Shown one piece after another: positions 26,608-35,518 of a stretch of 52,182 bases of DNA. Source of the DNA: Zemynaea arenosa (lineage in GTDB: Bacteria > Pseudomonadota > Gammaproteobacteria > Burkholderiales > Burkholderiaceae_D); the NCBI RefSeq assembly GCF_004614185.1, contig NZ_SPVF01000039.1:1-52182 (forward strand), written 5' to 3'. Within the stretch, counting starts at the first letter, position 1. Every line of letters begins with the position of its first letter. The position numbers and the translations under genes are program-made. The notes beneath the pieces were generated by a model, which was not told where the DNA came from, searched no databases, and was given only the letters and a program-made list of their open reading frames with translations.

Positions 26608-27816
26608 ATGAAACGCAAAGTACTCGCTGTTGCCGCGGCCGCCGCGTGCGCACTCGGCATGTCGCTGCCGGCTCAGGCCCAGATCTCGGGCGATACCATC
26701 AAGATCGGCATCATTACCGACATGTCCGGGGTGTATGCCGACATCGACGGGGCAGGCGGCGTGGAAGCGATCCGCATGGCGATTGCCGACGCGGGCGGCG
26801 CGATCAACGGCAAGAAGATCGAGTTCATCTACGCCGACCACCAGAACAAGGCCGATGTGGCCGCGTCCAAGGCGCGTGAATGGTTCGACCAGCAGGGCGT
26901 GGACCTACTGATCGGCGGCACCAATTCGGGCACCAACCTGGCCATGGCGAAGATCGCGCAGGACAAGAAGAAGGTGTTCATCTCCATCGGCGCCGGCACC
27001 TCGCAGCTGACAAACGAGGCCTGCTCGCCGTACACCGTGCACTACGCCTACGACACCATCGCGCTGGCGCGCGGCACCGGCAGCGCCGTGGTCGCCAAGG
27101 GTGGCAAGACCTGGTTCTTCCTGACTGCCGACTATGCCTTCGGCCAGTCGCTGGAACGTGACACCACCGAGGTCGTCAAGGCCAAAGGCGGTCAGGTGCT
27201 GGGCAGCGTGAAGCATCCGCTGTCGGCGTCGGACTTCTCGTCTTTCCTGCTGCAGGCGCAGTCGTCCAAGGCCCAGATCATCGGCCTGGCCAATGCCGGA
27301 CTGGACACGGTCAACTCGATCAAGGCCGCCAACGAGTTCGGCATCACCAAGTCCGCCAAGCTGGCCGGCCTGCTGATGTTCATTAACGATGTGCACTCGC
27401 TGGGCCTGAACGTGACCCAGGGCATGTACCTGACCACCGGCTGGTACTGGGACATGAACGCGGACACCCGCGCCTGGGCCAAGCGCTACTTCGCCAAGAT
27501 GAAGAAGGAACCGTCCATGCTGCAGGCGGCGGACTACTCGGCGGTGACCAACTACCTGAACGCGGTCAAGACCCTGAAGACCGATGACGCGGACAAGGTG
27601 ATGGCTTACCTGAAGAAGACGCCGATTAACGACATGTTCGCGAAAGGGGGCGTGATCCGTCCGGACGGCCGCATGGTCCACGACATGTACCTGATGGAAG
27701 TGAAGAAGCCGTCCGAGTCCAAGTATCCATGGGACTACTACAAGGTGGTGCAGACGATTCCGGGTGCGCAAGCCTACGCCACCAAGGCGGAATCGAAGTG
27801 CGCGGCCTGGAAGTAA
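26608..27816 (+). CDS. ABC transporter substrate-binding protein (Peripla_BP_6 / LivK-like)
   Basis: Periplasmic solute-binding protein of 402 residues, with a signal peptide ending PAQA-Q (about residue 24). The mature part begins ISGDTIKIGIITDMSGVYAD, the family opening, then FIYADHQNKADVAASKAREW, FLTADYAFGQSLERD and GWYWDMNADTRAWAKRYF. ACGGAG precedes the ATG. The ligand cannot be read from sequence: relatives bind branched-chain amino acids, amides, aromatic acids or other small organic acids. Confidence 0.93.
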   Translation: MKRKVLAVAAAAACALGMSLPAQAQISGDTIKIGIITDMSGVYADIDGAGGVEAIRMAIADAGGAINGKKIEFIYADHQNKADVAASKAREWFDQQGVDLLIGGTNSGTNLAMAKIAQDKKKVFISIGAGTSQLTNEACSPYTVHYAYDTIALARGTGSAVVAKGGKTWFFLTADYAFGQSLERDTTEVVKAKGGQVLGSVKHPLSASDFSSFLLQAQSSKAQIIGLANAGLDTVNSIKAANEFGITKSAKLAGLLMFINDVHSLGLNVTQGMYLTTGWYWDMNADTRAWAKRYFAKMKKEPSMLQAADYSAVTNYLNAVKTLKTDDADKVMAYLKKTPINDMFAKGGVIRPDGRMVHDMYLMEVKKPSESKYPWDYYKVVQTIPGAQAYATKAESKCAAWK

Positions 27817-27906
27817 GCCAGCGCCTCGTCTCCTGACGCTCCCGGTCCCGCTGCGGCGGGCGGAGAGCGTGCGGCATCACGCTTCGTCACTCACCTGTTC
27901 CCGCCT

Positions 27907-28791
27907 ATGGACATCTTCGGCGTTCCCCTTCCCGCCATGCTCAGCCAGCTGACGTTGGGCCTGGTCAACGGCTCGTTCTACGCCATGCTGTCGCTCGGCC
28001 TGGCCGTGATCTTCGGCCTGCTCAACGTCATCAATTTTTCGCACGGCGCGTTCTACATGATGGGCGCGTTCCTGGCGTGGATGGGGATGAATTACTTCGA
28101 GCTGAACTACTGGATCATGCTGGCGCTCGCACCGCTGGTGGTCGGAGTGCTCGGCATCCTCATCGAGAAGACCATGCTGCGCTGGCTGTACAAGCTGGAT
28201 CACCTGTACGGGCTGCTGCTGACCTTCGGGCTCACCCTGCTGATCGAAGGGCTGTTCCGTTCGTTCTACGGCGTGTCCAGCCAGCAGTATTCGGTGCCGG
28301 ACGCGCTGGCCGGGGCCATGGACCTCGGCTTCATGGTGCTGCCCAAGTACCGCGGCTTTGTCGTGGTGGCCTCGCTGGCGGTGTGCCTGTCGACCTGGTT
28401 CGTGATCGAAAAGACGCGGCTGGGCGCCTACCTGCGCGCCGGCACCGAGAACCCCAAGCTGGTGGAAGCGTTCGGCATCAACGTGCCGCTGATGGTGACG
28501 CTGACCTATGGTTTCGGCGTCGCGCTGGCGGGCCTGGCCGGGGTGCTGGCGGCCCCGATCACGCCGCCCAGCCCGCTGATGGGGTCTGGCCTCATCATCA
28601 CCGTGTTCGCGGTCGTGGTGATTGGCGGCATGGGCTCGATCCTCGGTTCCATCGTCACAGGCCTGGGCCTGGGCGTGATCGAGGGGCTGACCAAGGTGTT
28701 CTATCCCGAAGGCTCGTCCACCGTCGTGTTCGTGGTGATGATCATCGTGCTGCTGCTGCGCCCTGCCGGATTATTCGGTAAGGAAAAATAA
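27907..28791 (+). CDS. Branched-chain amino acid-type ABC permease, LivH family
   Basis: Inner-membrane permease of 294 residues with about eight hydrophobic segments. Family motifs: LGLVNGSFYAMLSLGLAVIF, NVINFSHGAFYMMGAF, LRAGTENPKLVEAFGINV (the coupling loop contacting the ATPase) and IGGMGSILGSIVTGLGLGVI near the C-terminus. There is a 90-bp gap after the binding-protein gene and 19 bp before the second permease. Confidence 0.93.
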   Translation: MDIFGVPLPAMLSQLTLGLVNGSFYAMLSLGLAVIFGLLNVINFSHGAFYMMGAFLAWMGMNYFELNYWIMLALAPLVVGVLGILIEKTMLRWLYKLDHLYGLLLTFGLTLLIEGLFRSFYGVSSQQYSVPDALAGAMDLGFMVLPKYRGFVVVASLAVCLSTWFVIEKTRLGAYLRAGTENPKLVEAFGINVPLMVTLTYGFGVALAGLAGVLAAPITPPSPLMGSGLIITVFAVVVIGGMGSILGSIVTGLGLGVIEGLTKVFYPEGSSTVVFVVMIIVLLLRPAGLFGKEK

Positions 28792-28810
28792 TCGGGGAGG
28801 GCTTATACAT

Positions 28811-29785
28811 ATGAACAAGAAAATCGGCTACGGCATCGCCCTCGCCATTGCGCTCGCGGCGCCCTTCGTCGGCTACCCCGTGTTCCTGATGAAGCTGCTG
28901 TGCTTCGCGCTGTTTGCCTGCGCGTTCAACCTGCTGATCGGGTTCACCGGACTGCTGTCGTTCGGCCATGCGGCCTTCTTTGGCTCGGCGGGCTACATCG
29001 CCGGACACGTGATTCGCGACATGGGTTTTTCGCCCGAGGCCGGCATCCTGGCGGGCGTGGGGGTGGGCGCGGTCATCGGGTACGTGATGGGTTCGCTGGC
29101 GATCCGGCGGCAGGGCATCTATTTCTCCATGATCACCCTCGCGCTGGCCCAGCTGGTCTATTTTGCCTGCCTGCGGATGCCATTCACCGGCGGTGAGGAC
29201 GGCCTGCAGGGCGTGCCGCGCGGGAAGCTGCTGGGCCTGCTGGACCTGTCGCCGGACCTGACCATGTACTACGTGGTGCTGGCCATCGCGGTGGCCGGGT
29301 TCGCCATCATCATGCGCATCGTGCATTCGCCGTTCGGGCAGGTGCTCAATGCGATCAAAGCCAACGAGCCGCGGGCGGTGTCGCTGGGCTATGACGTGGA
29401 CAAGTACAAGCTGCTGGCCTTCGTGCTGTCGGCTGGGCTCACCGGGCTGGCAGGCGCCACCAAGACGGTCGTGCTGGGCTTTGAGACGCTGACGGACGTG
29501 GCCTGGACCATGTCCGGCTCGGTGATCCTGATGACGCTGGTCGGTGGCATGGGCACGCTGGCCGGGCCGATCATCGGCGCCTTCGTCATCGTGGCGCTGG
29601 AGAACAAGCTGGGGGACATCGGCACCTTCCTGTACAACCAGACCCAGGTGGAATGGTTCAACACGCTGGGCGAGTCGGTCGGCATGGTCACCGGGCTGAT
29701 CTTCATCGCCTGCGTACTGCTGTTCCGCCGCGGCATCGTGGGCGAAATCAGTGCCCTGCTGAACCGCAAGCCCCACGCGGGCTGA
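28811..29785 (+). CDS. Branched-chain amino acid-type ABC permease, LivM family
   Basis: Second inner-membrane permease, 324 residues. Motifs: FNLLIGFTGLLSFGHAAFFG, GIYFSMITLALAQLVYF, the coupling loop NAIKANEPRAVSLGYDVDKY and LVGGMGTLAGPIIGAFVIV. It completes the transporter; the operon ends here, 24 bp from the convergent next gene. Confidence 0.93.
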   Translation: MNKKIGYGIALAIALAAPFVGYPVFLMKLLCFALFACAFNLLIGFTGLLSFGHAAFFGSAGYIAGHVIRDMGFSPEAGILAGVGVGAVIGYVMGSLAIRRQGIYFSMITLALAQLVYFACLRMPFTGGEDGLQGVPRGKLLGLLDLSPDLTMYYVVLAIAVAGFAIIMRIVHSPFGQVLNAIKANEPRAVSLGYDVDKYKLLAFVLSAGLTGLAGATKTVVLGFETLTDVAWTMSGSVILMTLVGGMGTLAGPIIGAFVIVALENKLGDIGTFLYNQTQVEWFNTLGESVGMVTGLIFIACVLLFRRGIVGEISALLNRKPHAG

Positions 29786-29808
29786 TCCTGTCCTCACCCG
29801 CGGCGGGG

Positions 29809-30642
29809 CTAGTCTCCGCCGCCTCCACAGCTGCTGCCGCCGCAGCTGCTTCCACAATCACTGCTGCCACTGTCGCTGCCACTGCTGTCGCTGCTGCTGG
29901 CGTCGTAGGCAAGGCTGTCTCCGCGGTCCGATGAGCTGCTGTCTTCCGCGTCCGCGAAGGCCAGGGCGGTGGTGTCCGCGCCCGCCCAGGTGGCCGCCGT
30001 GTCGTCGCTCATCATGCGCTGCTCGCGCAGCAGGGCGGCGTACTGCCGGCGCGTGATCAGCCCGGCGGCCAGCAGTGCGTCCGGGGTCAACTTGGGGTGC
30101 AGGGCGGGGCGGCGCGCCGTCCTCCCGCGCGGACTCAGTGGCACGTACATGATGCCTTCGGCTGTGCGGAAATAGCCGTGGCCGCCCGGCATGCGCACAT
30201 CGCGGTCGAGGCGGAACAGGCTGGGAAGGTCGGGCCCGTGTGCGGGCTTGCCCTCCAGTTCGCGGCACAGGACCAGTGTGTGGGCCAGCGCCGTCGAAGC
30301 GAGGCTGGCGTTGGGCAAGTGGCTGACGTCGCGGCCGAAATGGGTGCTGCCATAGGTACCGAGGTTGATGCGGTTCCAGGCCAGCCAGGCATGCCAGACG
30401 GAGTCGGCGGCGGCAGATGGCAGGGCGCAGGCACGGCCCGTGGCGCTCACGGCCTTGAAGAAGTAGACGAGCCCTTCAGCGGCCCGCAGGAAGGTGTAGC
30501 GGTTGCGGGGTAGGCTGGGGTACTCCCGGGCCACAGAACGCGCCCAAAACGCGTATAGAGGCTCCGGAAGGGCCTCCAGTTGAGCCCGGTGCCCGGAGGT
30601 GCCGAGGTGCCAGCGCGCCCGCAGCGTGTACAGCCAATCCAT
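29809..30642 (-). CDS. Uncharacterised protein with Ser/Asp/Gly/Cys-rich tail
   Basis: 277 residues, no signal peptide or clear membrane helix. The N-terminal half contains FLRAAEGLVYFF and SVWHAWLAWNRINLGTYGSTHFGR, recalling the D..WH.fil....Y..fc...fGr..hh pattern of glycine-rich-domain and TIGR04222-like proteins. A middle helical segment follows (LTPDALLAAGLITRRQYAALL). The last 45 or so residues are low complexity: serine and aspartate runs ending CGSSC-GGSSC-GGGGD. Tails of this kind occur in TIGR04222-type proteins of unknown role. The tail is coded by repetitive CTGCTG-rich DNA. Confidence 0.65.
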   Translation of the reverse strand: MDWLYTLRARWHLGTSGHRAQLEALPEPLYAFWARSVAREYPSLPRNRYTFLRAAEGLVYFFKAVSATGRACALPSAAADSVWHAWLAWNRINLGTYGSTHFGRDVSHLPNASLASTALAHTLVLCRELEGKPAHGPDLPSLFRLDRDVRMPGGHGYFRTAEGIMYVPLSPRGRTARRPALHPKLTPDALLAAGLITRRQYAALLREQRMMSDDTAATWAGADTTALAFADAEDSSSSDRGDSLAYDASSSDSSGSDSGSSDCGSSCGGSSCGGGGD

Positions 30643-30675
30643 GGGCCTCCTCGTGCTGAGAGTGTTTCCGGTACT

Positions 30676-31842
30676 CTACAACGCGGCTGCGTAGATGGCA
30701 TAGGCGTCCGCCCGCGTGAGCTCGCGCGGATTGTTGCCAAGGAGGCGGGTTTGCAACATGGCGTCGTCGGCCAGCCGGTCGAGGTCGGACTCCTTGACGC
30801 CCACCTGCTCGAGCCGGGTCGGGATCCCGGTGAGCGTTGCGATTTGCTGCATCGCAACAATGAGCGCTTCCGCCTTGACGGCGGGGCTGCCGGCCGCGTG
30901 CGGCACAACGACATCGGCCAGCTCCGCGTACAGCTGTGCGGCGTACGGCAGGTTGAAGCGCAGGACGTGCGGCAGGACCAGCGAGTTGGACAGCCCGTGC
31001 GGGACGTGGAAGATGCCGCCGATCGGGTATGCCAGCGCGTGCACCGCCGCCACCGGCGCATTCGAGAACGCCTGCCCGGCTAGCATGGCTCCGAGCAGCG
31101 TCGCCTGCCGGGCTTGCAGGTCCTGCCCGTTCTCGCAGGCCTTCAGCAGGTTGGCCGACAGCAGGCCAAGCGCCTGGCGGGCCAGACTGTCCGACAGCGG
31201 ATTCTTCTTGTGCTTGCTGGTGTACGCCTCGATCGCATGAACCATGGCGTCGATGCCCGTGGCAGCGGTCACGGCGGGCGGCAGGCCCAGGGTCAGCTCC
31301 GCATCCAGGATCGCCAGGTCGGCATACAGCTGCGCTGAGACCACGCCCATCTTGGTGGTTTCGCCGGTGGTCACGATGGCGATGTTGGTGACTTCGGAGC
31401 CGGTCCCGGCCGTCGTCGGAATCTGCACCAGCGGCAGCCGTTCACCTTTCACATTGCCGATGCCGTAGATGTCGCTCAGGGGCTGCTCGTGCCCGGCCAG
31501 CACGGCGATCAGCTTGGCGACATCCATGGAGCTGCCGCCGCCCACGCCGATCACCAGGTCAATGGCCTGCTCGCGCGCGAACTTGACTGCGCTGCGCACG
31601 ACGTGCTCGGGCGGGTCCGCCATGACGTCCGCATAGATTTCGACATGCATCTGGTTGGCGGCCAGGCTCGCGCGCGGCGCATCCAGCAGCCCGGTTTTCA
31701 GGAAGCCGCGGTCCGTGATCAGAAGCGCCCGCCGCGCTTGCGGGAAACGCTCGGCGACCAGCTTGCCGAGGTGGCGGATGGCGCCGGTCTGGCAGACGAG
31801 GTGGGGGACGGTGGAGAAGGCGAAGGCAGCGAGGTCGGCCAT
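30676..31842 (-). CDS. Iron-containing alcohol dehydrogenase
   Basis: Group III metal-dependent alcohol dehydrogenase of 388 residues, NAD(P)-linked. The nucleotide-binding segment reads VIGVGGGSSMDVAKLIAVL; PTTAGTGSEVTNIAIVT is the family signature; metal ligands are the Asp in LYADLAILDAELT or GIDAMVHAIEAYTS and the histidines in HALAYPIGGIFHVPHG. The start ATG 31842 is divergent from the TSUP permease with a 112-bp gap. The natural alcohol is unknown. Confidence 0.94.
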   Translation of the reverse strand: MADLAAFAFSTVPHLVCQTGAIRHLGKLVAERFPQARRALLITDRGFLKTGLLDAPRASLAANQMHVEIYADVMADPPEHVVRSAVKFAREQAIDLVIGVGGGSSMDVAKLIAVLAGHEQPLSDIYGIGNVKGERLPLVQIPTTAGTGSEVTNIAIVTTGETTKMGVVSAQLYADLAILDAELTLGLPPAVTAATGIDAMVHAIEAYTSKHKKNPLSDSLARQALGLLSANLLKACENGQDLQARQATLLGAMLAGQAFSNAPVAAVHALAYPIGGIFHVPHGLSNSLVLPHVLRFNLPYAAQLYAELADVVVPHAAGSPAVKAEALIVAMQQIATLTGIPTRLEQVGVKESDLDRLADDAMLQTRLLGNNPRELTRADAYAIYAAAL

Positions 31843-31954
31843 GGCAATCCTGGGATGAGTGTTGCGGAAAGCTTACACCAAAGCCTCCAGGCTGGGACAG
31901 GCGGCGCAGACCAATGTTCCGTACAATCCCATCTTTTGCCGCTGAAAGACTTTG

Positions 31955-32725
31955 ATGCTCGAGATCGTTTTGCTGGGATGTGCCGCCTTCTTCGCCGGTC
32001 TGGTGGATGCCGTGGTCGGCGGAGGCGGGCTGATCCAACTGCCCGCGTTCTTCTCGCTGTTCCCGCGTGTGGAAGCGGCCACGGTGATCGGCACCAGTAA
32101 GCTGGGCAGCATCGTCGGCACCTCGACCGCGGCCGTGAACTACGCGCGCCGGGTGGCCGTGGCCTGGAGCACGGCTGCCCCAGCGGCCGCGGCCGCCTTT
32201 GTGATGTCCTTCGCCGGCGCCTACACGGTGACGCACGTGCCCGCCGATTTCGTGCGCGGCCTGCTGCCGCTAATCCTGCTCGCTGTGGCCGTCTACACTT
32301 TCAGGAAGAAGGATCTGGGCAGCGTCCATGCGCCGCGCCACAGCGGCAGCACCGAGCGGCTGTTCGCACTGGGGGCGGGCGGTGCGATCGGGTTCTATGA
32401 CGGCTTGTTCGGTCCGGGTACGGGCAGCTTCCTGATCTTCCTGTTCGTGCGCTTTTTCGGCTTCGACTTCCTGTCCGCCTCGGCGGCCGCGAAGGTGGTC
32501 AATGTGGCCTGCAACCTGTCAGCCCTGATGTGGTTCCAGTACAGCGGACACCTGCTGTGGCAGCTCGGTGCGGTAATGGCGCTCGGTCAGATTGCCGGTT
32601 CGCTGGTCGGCACCCGTCTCGCCCTGAAGCATGGCAGCGGCTTCGTACGTCGGTTGTTTCTGGTGGTCGTCGGACTGTTGATTGTGAAAACGGGTTACGA
32701 CGCGCTTACCAAGCTCCCATGGTAG
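31955..32725 (+). CDS. TSUP / TauE-SafE family membrane permease
   Basis: Inner-membrane protein of 256 residues with about eight helices in two related halves. The first half has FAGLVDAVVGGGGLIQLPAFF and ATVIGTSKLGSIVGTSTAAV; the second has the matching IGFYDGLFGPGTGSFLIFLFV and SASAAAKVVNVACNLSALMW. This repeated layout is diagnostic for the family, which moves sulfite, sulfonates or other small organic anions; the cargo here is not known. ATG 31955 preferred over TTG 31952. It ends 9 bp before the first parS site. Confidence 0.92.
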   Translation: MLEIVLLGCAAFFAGLVDAVVGGGGLIQLPAFFSLFPRVEAATVIGTSKLGSIVGTSTAAVNYARRVAVAWSTAAPAAAAAFVMSFAGAYTVTHVPADFVRGLLPLILLAVAVYTFRKKDLGSVHAPRHSGSTERLFALGAGGAIGFYDGLFGPGTGSFLIFLFVRFFGFDFLSASAAAKVVNVACNLSALMWFQYSGHLLWQLGAVMALGQIAGSLVGTRLALKHGSGFVRRLFLVVVGLLIVKTGYDALTKLPW

Positions 32726-32734
32726 GCCTCTGAT

Positions 32735-32750
32735 TGTTTCACGTGAAACG
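32735..32750. other. parS centromere site 1
   Basis: TGTTTCACGTGAAACG matches the consensus parS palindrome TGTTTCACGTGAAACA at 15 of 16 positions. It lies between the TSUP gene and mnmG, about 3.6 kb before parB, and is the expected binding site of the ParB encoded at 36326-37195. Confidence 0.93.
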
Positions 32751-32772
32751 TTCGGACAAGTCCCGCCTCGAC

Positions 32773-32788
32773 TGTTCCACGTGAAACA
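32773..32788. other. parS centromere site 2
   Basis: TGTTCCACGTGAAACA matches the parS consensus at 15 of 16 positions, the only change being T to C at position 5. Its centre is 38 bp from that of site 1, so two ParB clamps could load side by side in the mnmG promoter region. Confidence 0.9.
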
Positions 32789-32839
32789 ATCAGCGAATCG
32801 GCCTATAATCTCGACTCACTCCCGCCTCATCTCATCACC

Positions 32840-34771
32840 ATGCTTTATCCAACCGAATTCGACGTGATCGTCGTCGGCGGCGGCCACGCCGGTACCGAAG
32901 CCGCGCTGGCCTCCGCCCGCACGGGGCAGAAGACGCTCTTGCTTACCCACAACATCGAAACCCTGGGTGCGATGTCGTGCAACCCGTCCATTGGCGGTAT
33001 TGGCAAGGGCCACCTGGTCAAGGAAGTCGATGCCTTGGGCGGCGCGATGGCAATCGCCACGGACGAGGCGGGCATCCAGTTCCGCATCCTGAACTCGTCC
33101 AAGGGCCCGGCCGTGCGCGCCACCCGCGCCCAGGCAGACCGCGTCCTGTACAAGGCGGCCATCCGCTCCCGCATCGAAAACCAGCCCAACCTGTGGCTAT
33201 TCCAGCAGGCGGTAGATGACCTGATGGTGGAGGGCGACCGCGTGGTCGGCGCCGTGACCCAGGTCGGTCTGCGCTTTCGGGCCCGCGCCGTGGTGCTGAC
33301 GGCAGGCACTTTCCTGGACGGGAAGATTCACGTTGGGCTGCAAAACTACTCGGCGGGCCGCGCTGGGGACCCGCCAGCGATCTCGCTGTCCGCCCGCCTG
33401 AAGGAGCTCAAGCTGCCCCAAGGCCGCCTGAAAACGGGCACGCCGCCGCGCATCGACGGCCGCAGCATCGACTTCGCGCAGATGACCGAGCAGCCGGGCG
33501 ACCTCGACCCGATCCCCGTGTTTTCGGTGATGGGGAACGTGTCCATGCACCCGCGCCAGCTGCCGTGCTGGGTGACACACACCAACGAGCGCACCCACGA
33601 CATCATCCGTAGCGGCCTGGACCGCAGCCCCATGTACACCGGCGTGATCGAGGGCGTGGGGCCGCGCTATTGCCCGTCCATCGAAGACAAGATCCACCGC
33701 TTCGCCAGCAAGGAATCGCACCAGATTTTCCTGGAGCCGGAAGGCCTGACGACCAACGAGTTCTACCCGAACGGCATCTCCACCAGCCTGCCGTTCGACG
33801 TGCAGCTGGACCTGGTGCGCTCCATGAAAGGCATGGAAAACGCCTTCATCCTGCGCCCCGGCTATGCCATCGAGTACGACTATTTCGACCCGCGCGGTCT
33901 GAAGGCGTCGCTGGAAACCAAGGCCATCCAGGGCCTGTTCTTCGCCGGCCAGATCAACGGCACCACCGGCTACGAAGAGGCCGCCGCACAAGGCCTGCTG
34001 GCTGGCCTGAATGCCGCGCGGCAGACCCAAGGCAAGGACGCCTGGGTGCCGGGCAGGGCGGAGGCCTACCTCGGCGTGCTGGTCGACGACCTCACCACCC
34101 AGGGTGTGGCCGAGCCTTACCGCATGTTCACCAGCCGCGCCGAATACCGCCTGAGCCTGCGTGAGGACAACGCCGACATGCGCCTGACCGAGATCGGCCG
34201 CCAGCTCGGCGTGGTCGGAGATGTCCAATGGGCCGCTTTCGAAGCCAAACGCGAGGCGGTGGCCCGCGAACTGGAGCGCCTGAAATCGACCTGGGTGAAC
34301 CCGCGCATCCTGGCCGCCGCCGAGTCCGAACGCGTGATCGGCCAGGCCATCGAGCGCGAGTACAACCTGGCGGACCTGCTGCGCCGTCCGGGCGTGGACT
34401 ACGACCAGCTGATGACCATGCAGGGCATGGAAGGCCAGCCCCTGGCGGGGCCCGGCGTGACCGACCCGGCCGTGCAGGAGCAGGTGGAAATCCAGCTCAA
34501 GTATTCTGGCTACATCGAGCGCCAGGCGCGCGAAGTTGAGCGCCATGAGCACTACGAAAACCTCAAGCTCCCGGCCGGCCTGAACTACCTGGACATCAAG
34601 GCTTTGTCCATCGAAGTGCGCCAGAAACTCGACAAGCAGCGCCCCGAAACCCTGGGCCAGGCGTCCAGAATTTCCGGTGTGACACCTGCCGCGATCTCGC
34701 TTTTGCTGGTACATTTGAAGAAGGCGGGGTACGGTGGATTTGTCAACCTCAACACTGACGCGGCGGCCTGA
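32840..34771 (+). CDS. mnmG: tRNA uridine-5-carboxymethylaminomethyl modification enzyme
   Basis: FAD protein that works with MnmE to modify U34 in the wobble position of several tRNAs. 643 residues. Marks: [20 protein letters not shown] (FAD binding), [20 protein letters not shown] (family signature), [35 protein letters not shown] and a C-terminal helical domain. The gene is a classic neighbour of proteobacterial origins (gidA in E. coli). Its stop shares a base with the rsmG start. Confidence 0.98.
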   Translation: MLYPTEFDVIVVGGGHAGTEAALASARTGQKTLLLTHNIETLGAMSCNPSIGGIGKGHLVKEVDALGGAMAIATDEAGIQFRILNSSKGPAVRATRAQADRVLYKAAIRSRIENQPNLWLFQQAVDDLMVEGDRVVGAVTQVGLRFRARAVVLTAGTFLDGKIHVGLQNYSAGRAGDPPAISLSARLKELKLPQGRLKTGTPPRIDGRSIDFAQMTEQPGDLDPIPVFSVMGNVSMHPRQLPCWVTHTNERTHDIIRSGLDRSPMYTGVIEGVGPRYCPSIEDKIHRFASKESHQIFLEPEGLTTNEFYPNGISTSLPFDVQLDLVRSMKGMENAFILRPGYAIEYDYFDPRGLKASLETKAIQGLFFAGQINGTTGYEEAAAQGLLAGLNAARQTQGKDAWVPGRAEAYLGVLVDDLTTQGVAEPYRMFTSRAEYRLSLREDNADMRLTEIGRQLGVVGDVQWAAFEAKREAVARELERLKSTWVNPRILAAAESERVIGQAIEREYNLADLLRRPGVDYDQLMTMQGMEGQPLAGPGVTDPAVQEQVEIQLKYSGYIERQAREVERHEHYENLKLPAGLNYLDIKALSIEVRQKLDKQRPETLGQASRISGVTPAAISLLLVHLKKAGYGGFVNLNTDAAA

Positions 34772-35424
34772 TGAAGAACTTCGACCGCGACACGCTGGCC
34801 GACGTGCTGGCGCAGGGGATTGGCGAACTCAAGCTGGACTTCGACCACAAGCAGCATGAGCAGCTGCTCGACTATCTCGGACTGCTGTTCAAGTGGAATT
34901 CGGTCTACAACCTGACCTCGGTGCGCGACCCCATGCAGATGGCGACGCTGCACATCCTCGATTCGCTGGCCGCCGTGCCGGCCTTCGAGCATGCGCAGAA
35001 TGTGCTGGATGTGGGGGCAGGGGGCGGATTGCCGGGCATCGTGCTGGCGATCGCGCGGCCGGACGTCAAGGTGTCCCTCGTGGACACCGTGCACAAGAAG
35101 ACCGCCTTCCTCACGCAGGTCAAGGCAGAACTCGGTTTAAGCAACGTCACCGTGTACACGGCGCGCGTTGAGCAGCTGCAGGTTCCGGAACTTTTCGACA
35201 CCATAACTTCCCGCGCATTTGCGGACCTCTCGGACTTCGTCAACTGGTCCGGGCACTTGCTGGCGGACGGTGGGCGCTTCATTGCACTCAAGGGGACGGC
35301 ACCGCAGGACGAGCAGGAGCGGGTGCCTGCGGAATGGCGTGTGGCGAAACTGGAACCTCTGCAGGTCCCAGGGCTGGCAGCGGAACGTCACCTCGTTTTC
35401 ATCGAGCGCAACAAAACGATATAA
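34771..35424 (+). CDS. rsmG: 16S rRNA (guanine(527)-N(7))-methyltransferase
   Basis: Methylates N7 of G527 in 16S rRNA; loss gives low-level streptomycin resistance in known cases. 217 residues. Marks: LLFKWNSVYNLTSVRDP, the SAM-binding motif VLDVGAGGGLPGIVLAIARP, VDTVHKKTAFL and TSRAFADLSDFV. Start ATG overlaps the mnmG stop as TGATG, so the pair is translationally coupled. Its last codons run into the AT-rich repeat cluster before parA. Confidence 0.97.
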   Translation: MKNFDRDTLADVLAQGIGELKLDFDHKQHEQLLDYLGLLFKWNSVYNLTSVRDPMQMATLHILDSLAAVPAFEHAQNVLDVGAGGGLPGIVLAIARPDVKVSLVDTVHKKTAFLTQVKAELGLSNVTVYTARVEQLQVPELFDTITSRAFADLSDFVNWSGHLLADGGRFIALKGTAPQDEQERVPAEWRVAKLEPLQVPGLAAERHLVFIERNKTI

Positions 35425-35506
35425 ACGGTATAAACAGTTTATACCTGATAAACAGTACAAATCGTTTATACGGTTTAGATAGTATAAATCGTATAAACGG
35501 TATAAA
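35418..35506. repeat. GTATAAAC repeat cluster upstream of parA
   Basis: A 90-bp, very AT-rich stretch between rsmG and parA made of repeated GTATAAA(C) units on both strands: TATAAAC at 35420, 35429 and 35492; GTTTATA at 35437 and 35464; GTATAAA at 35482 and 35500; plus a degenerate GATAAAC at 35447. GTATAAACAGTTTATAC (35428-35444) is a perfect 17-bp palindrome. The parA ATG follows 13 bp later without a ribosome-binding site. Likely an operator for autoregulation of parAB or another DNA-protein assembly site; the binding protein is not known. Confidence 0.8.
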
Positions 35507-35518
35507 TAATAAAGTCCA

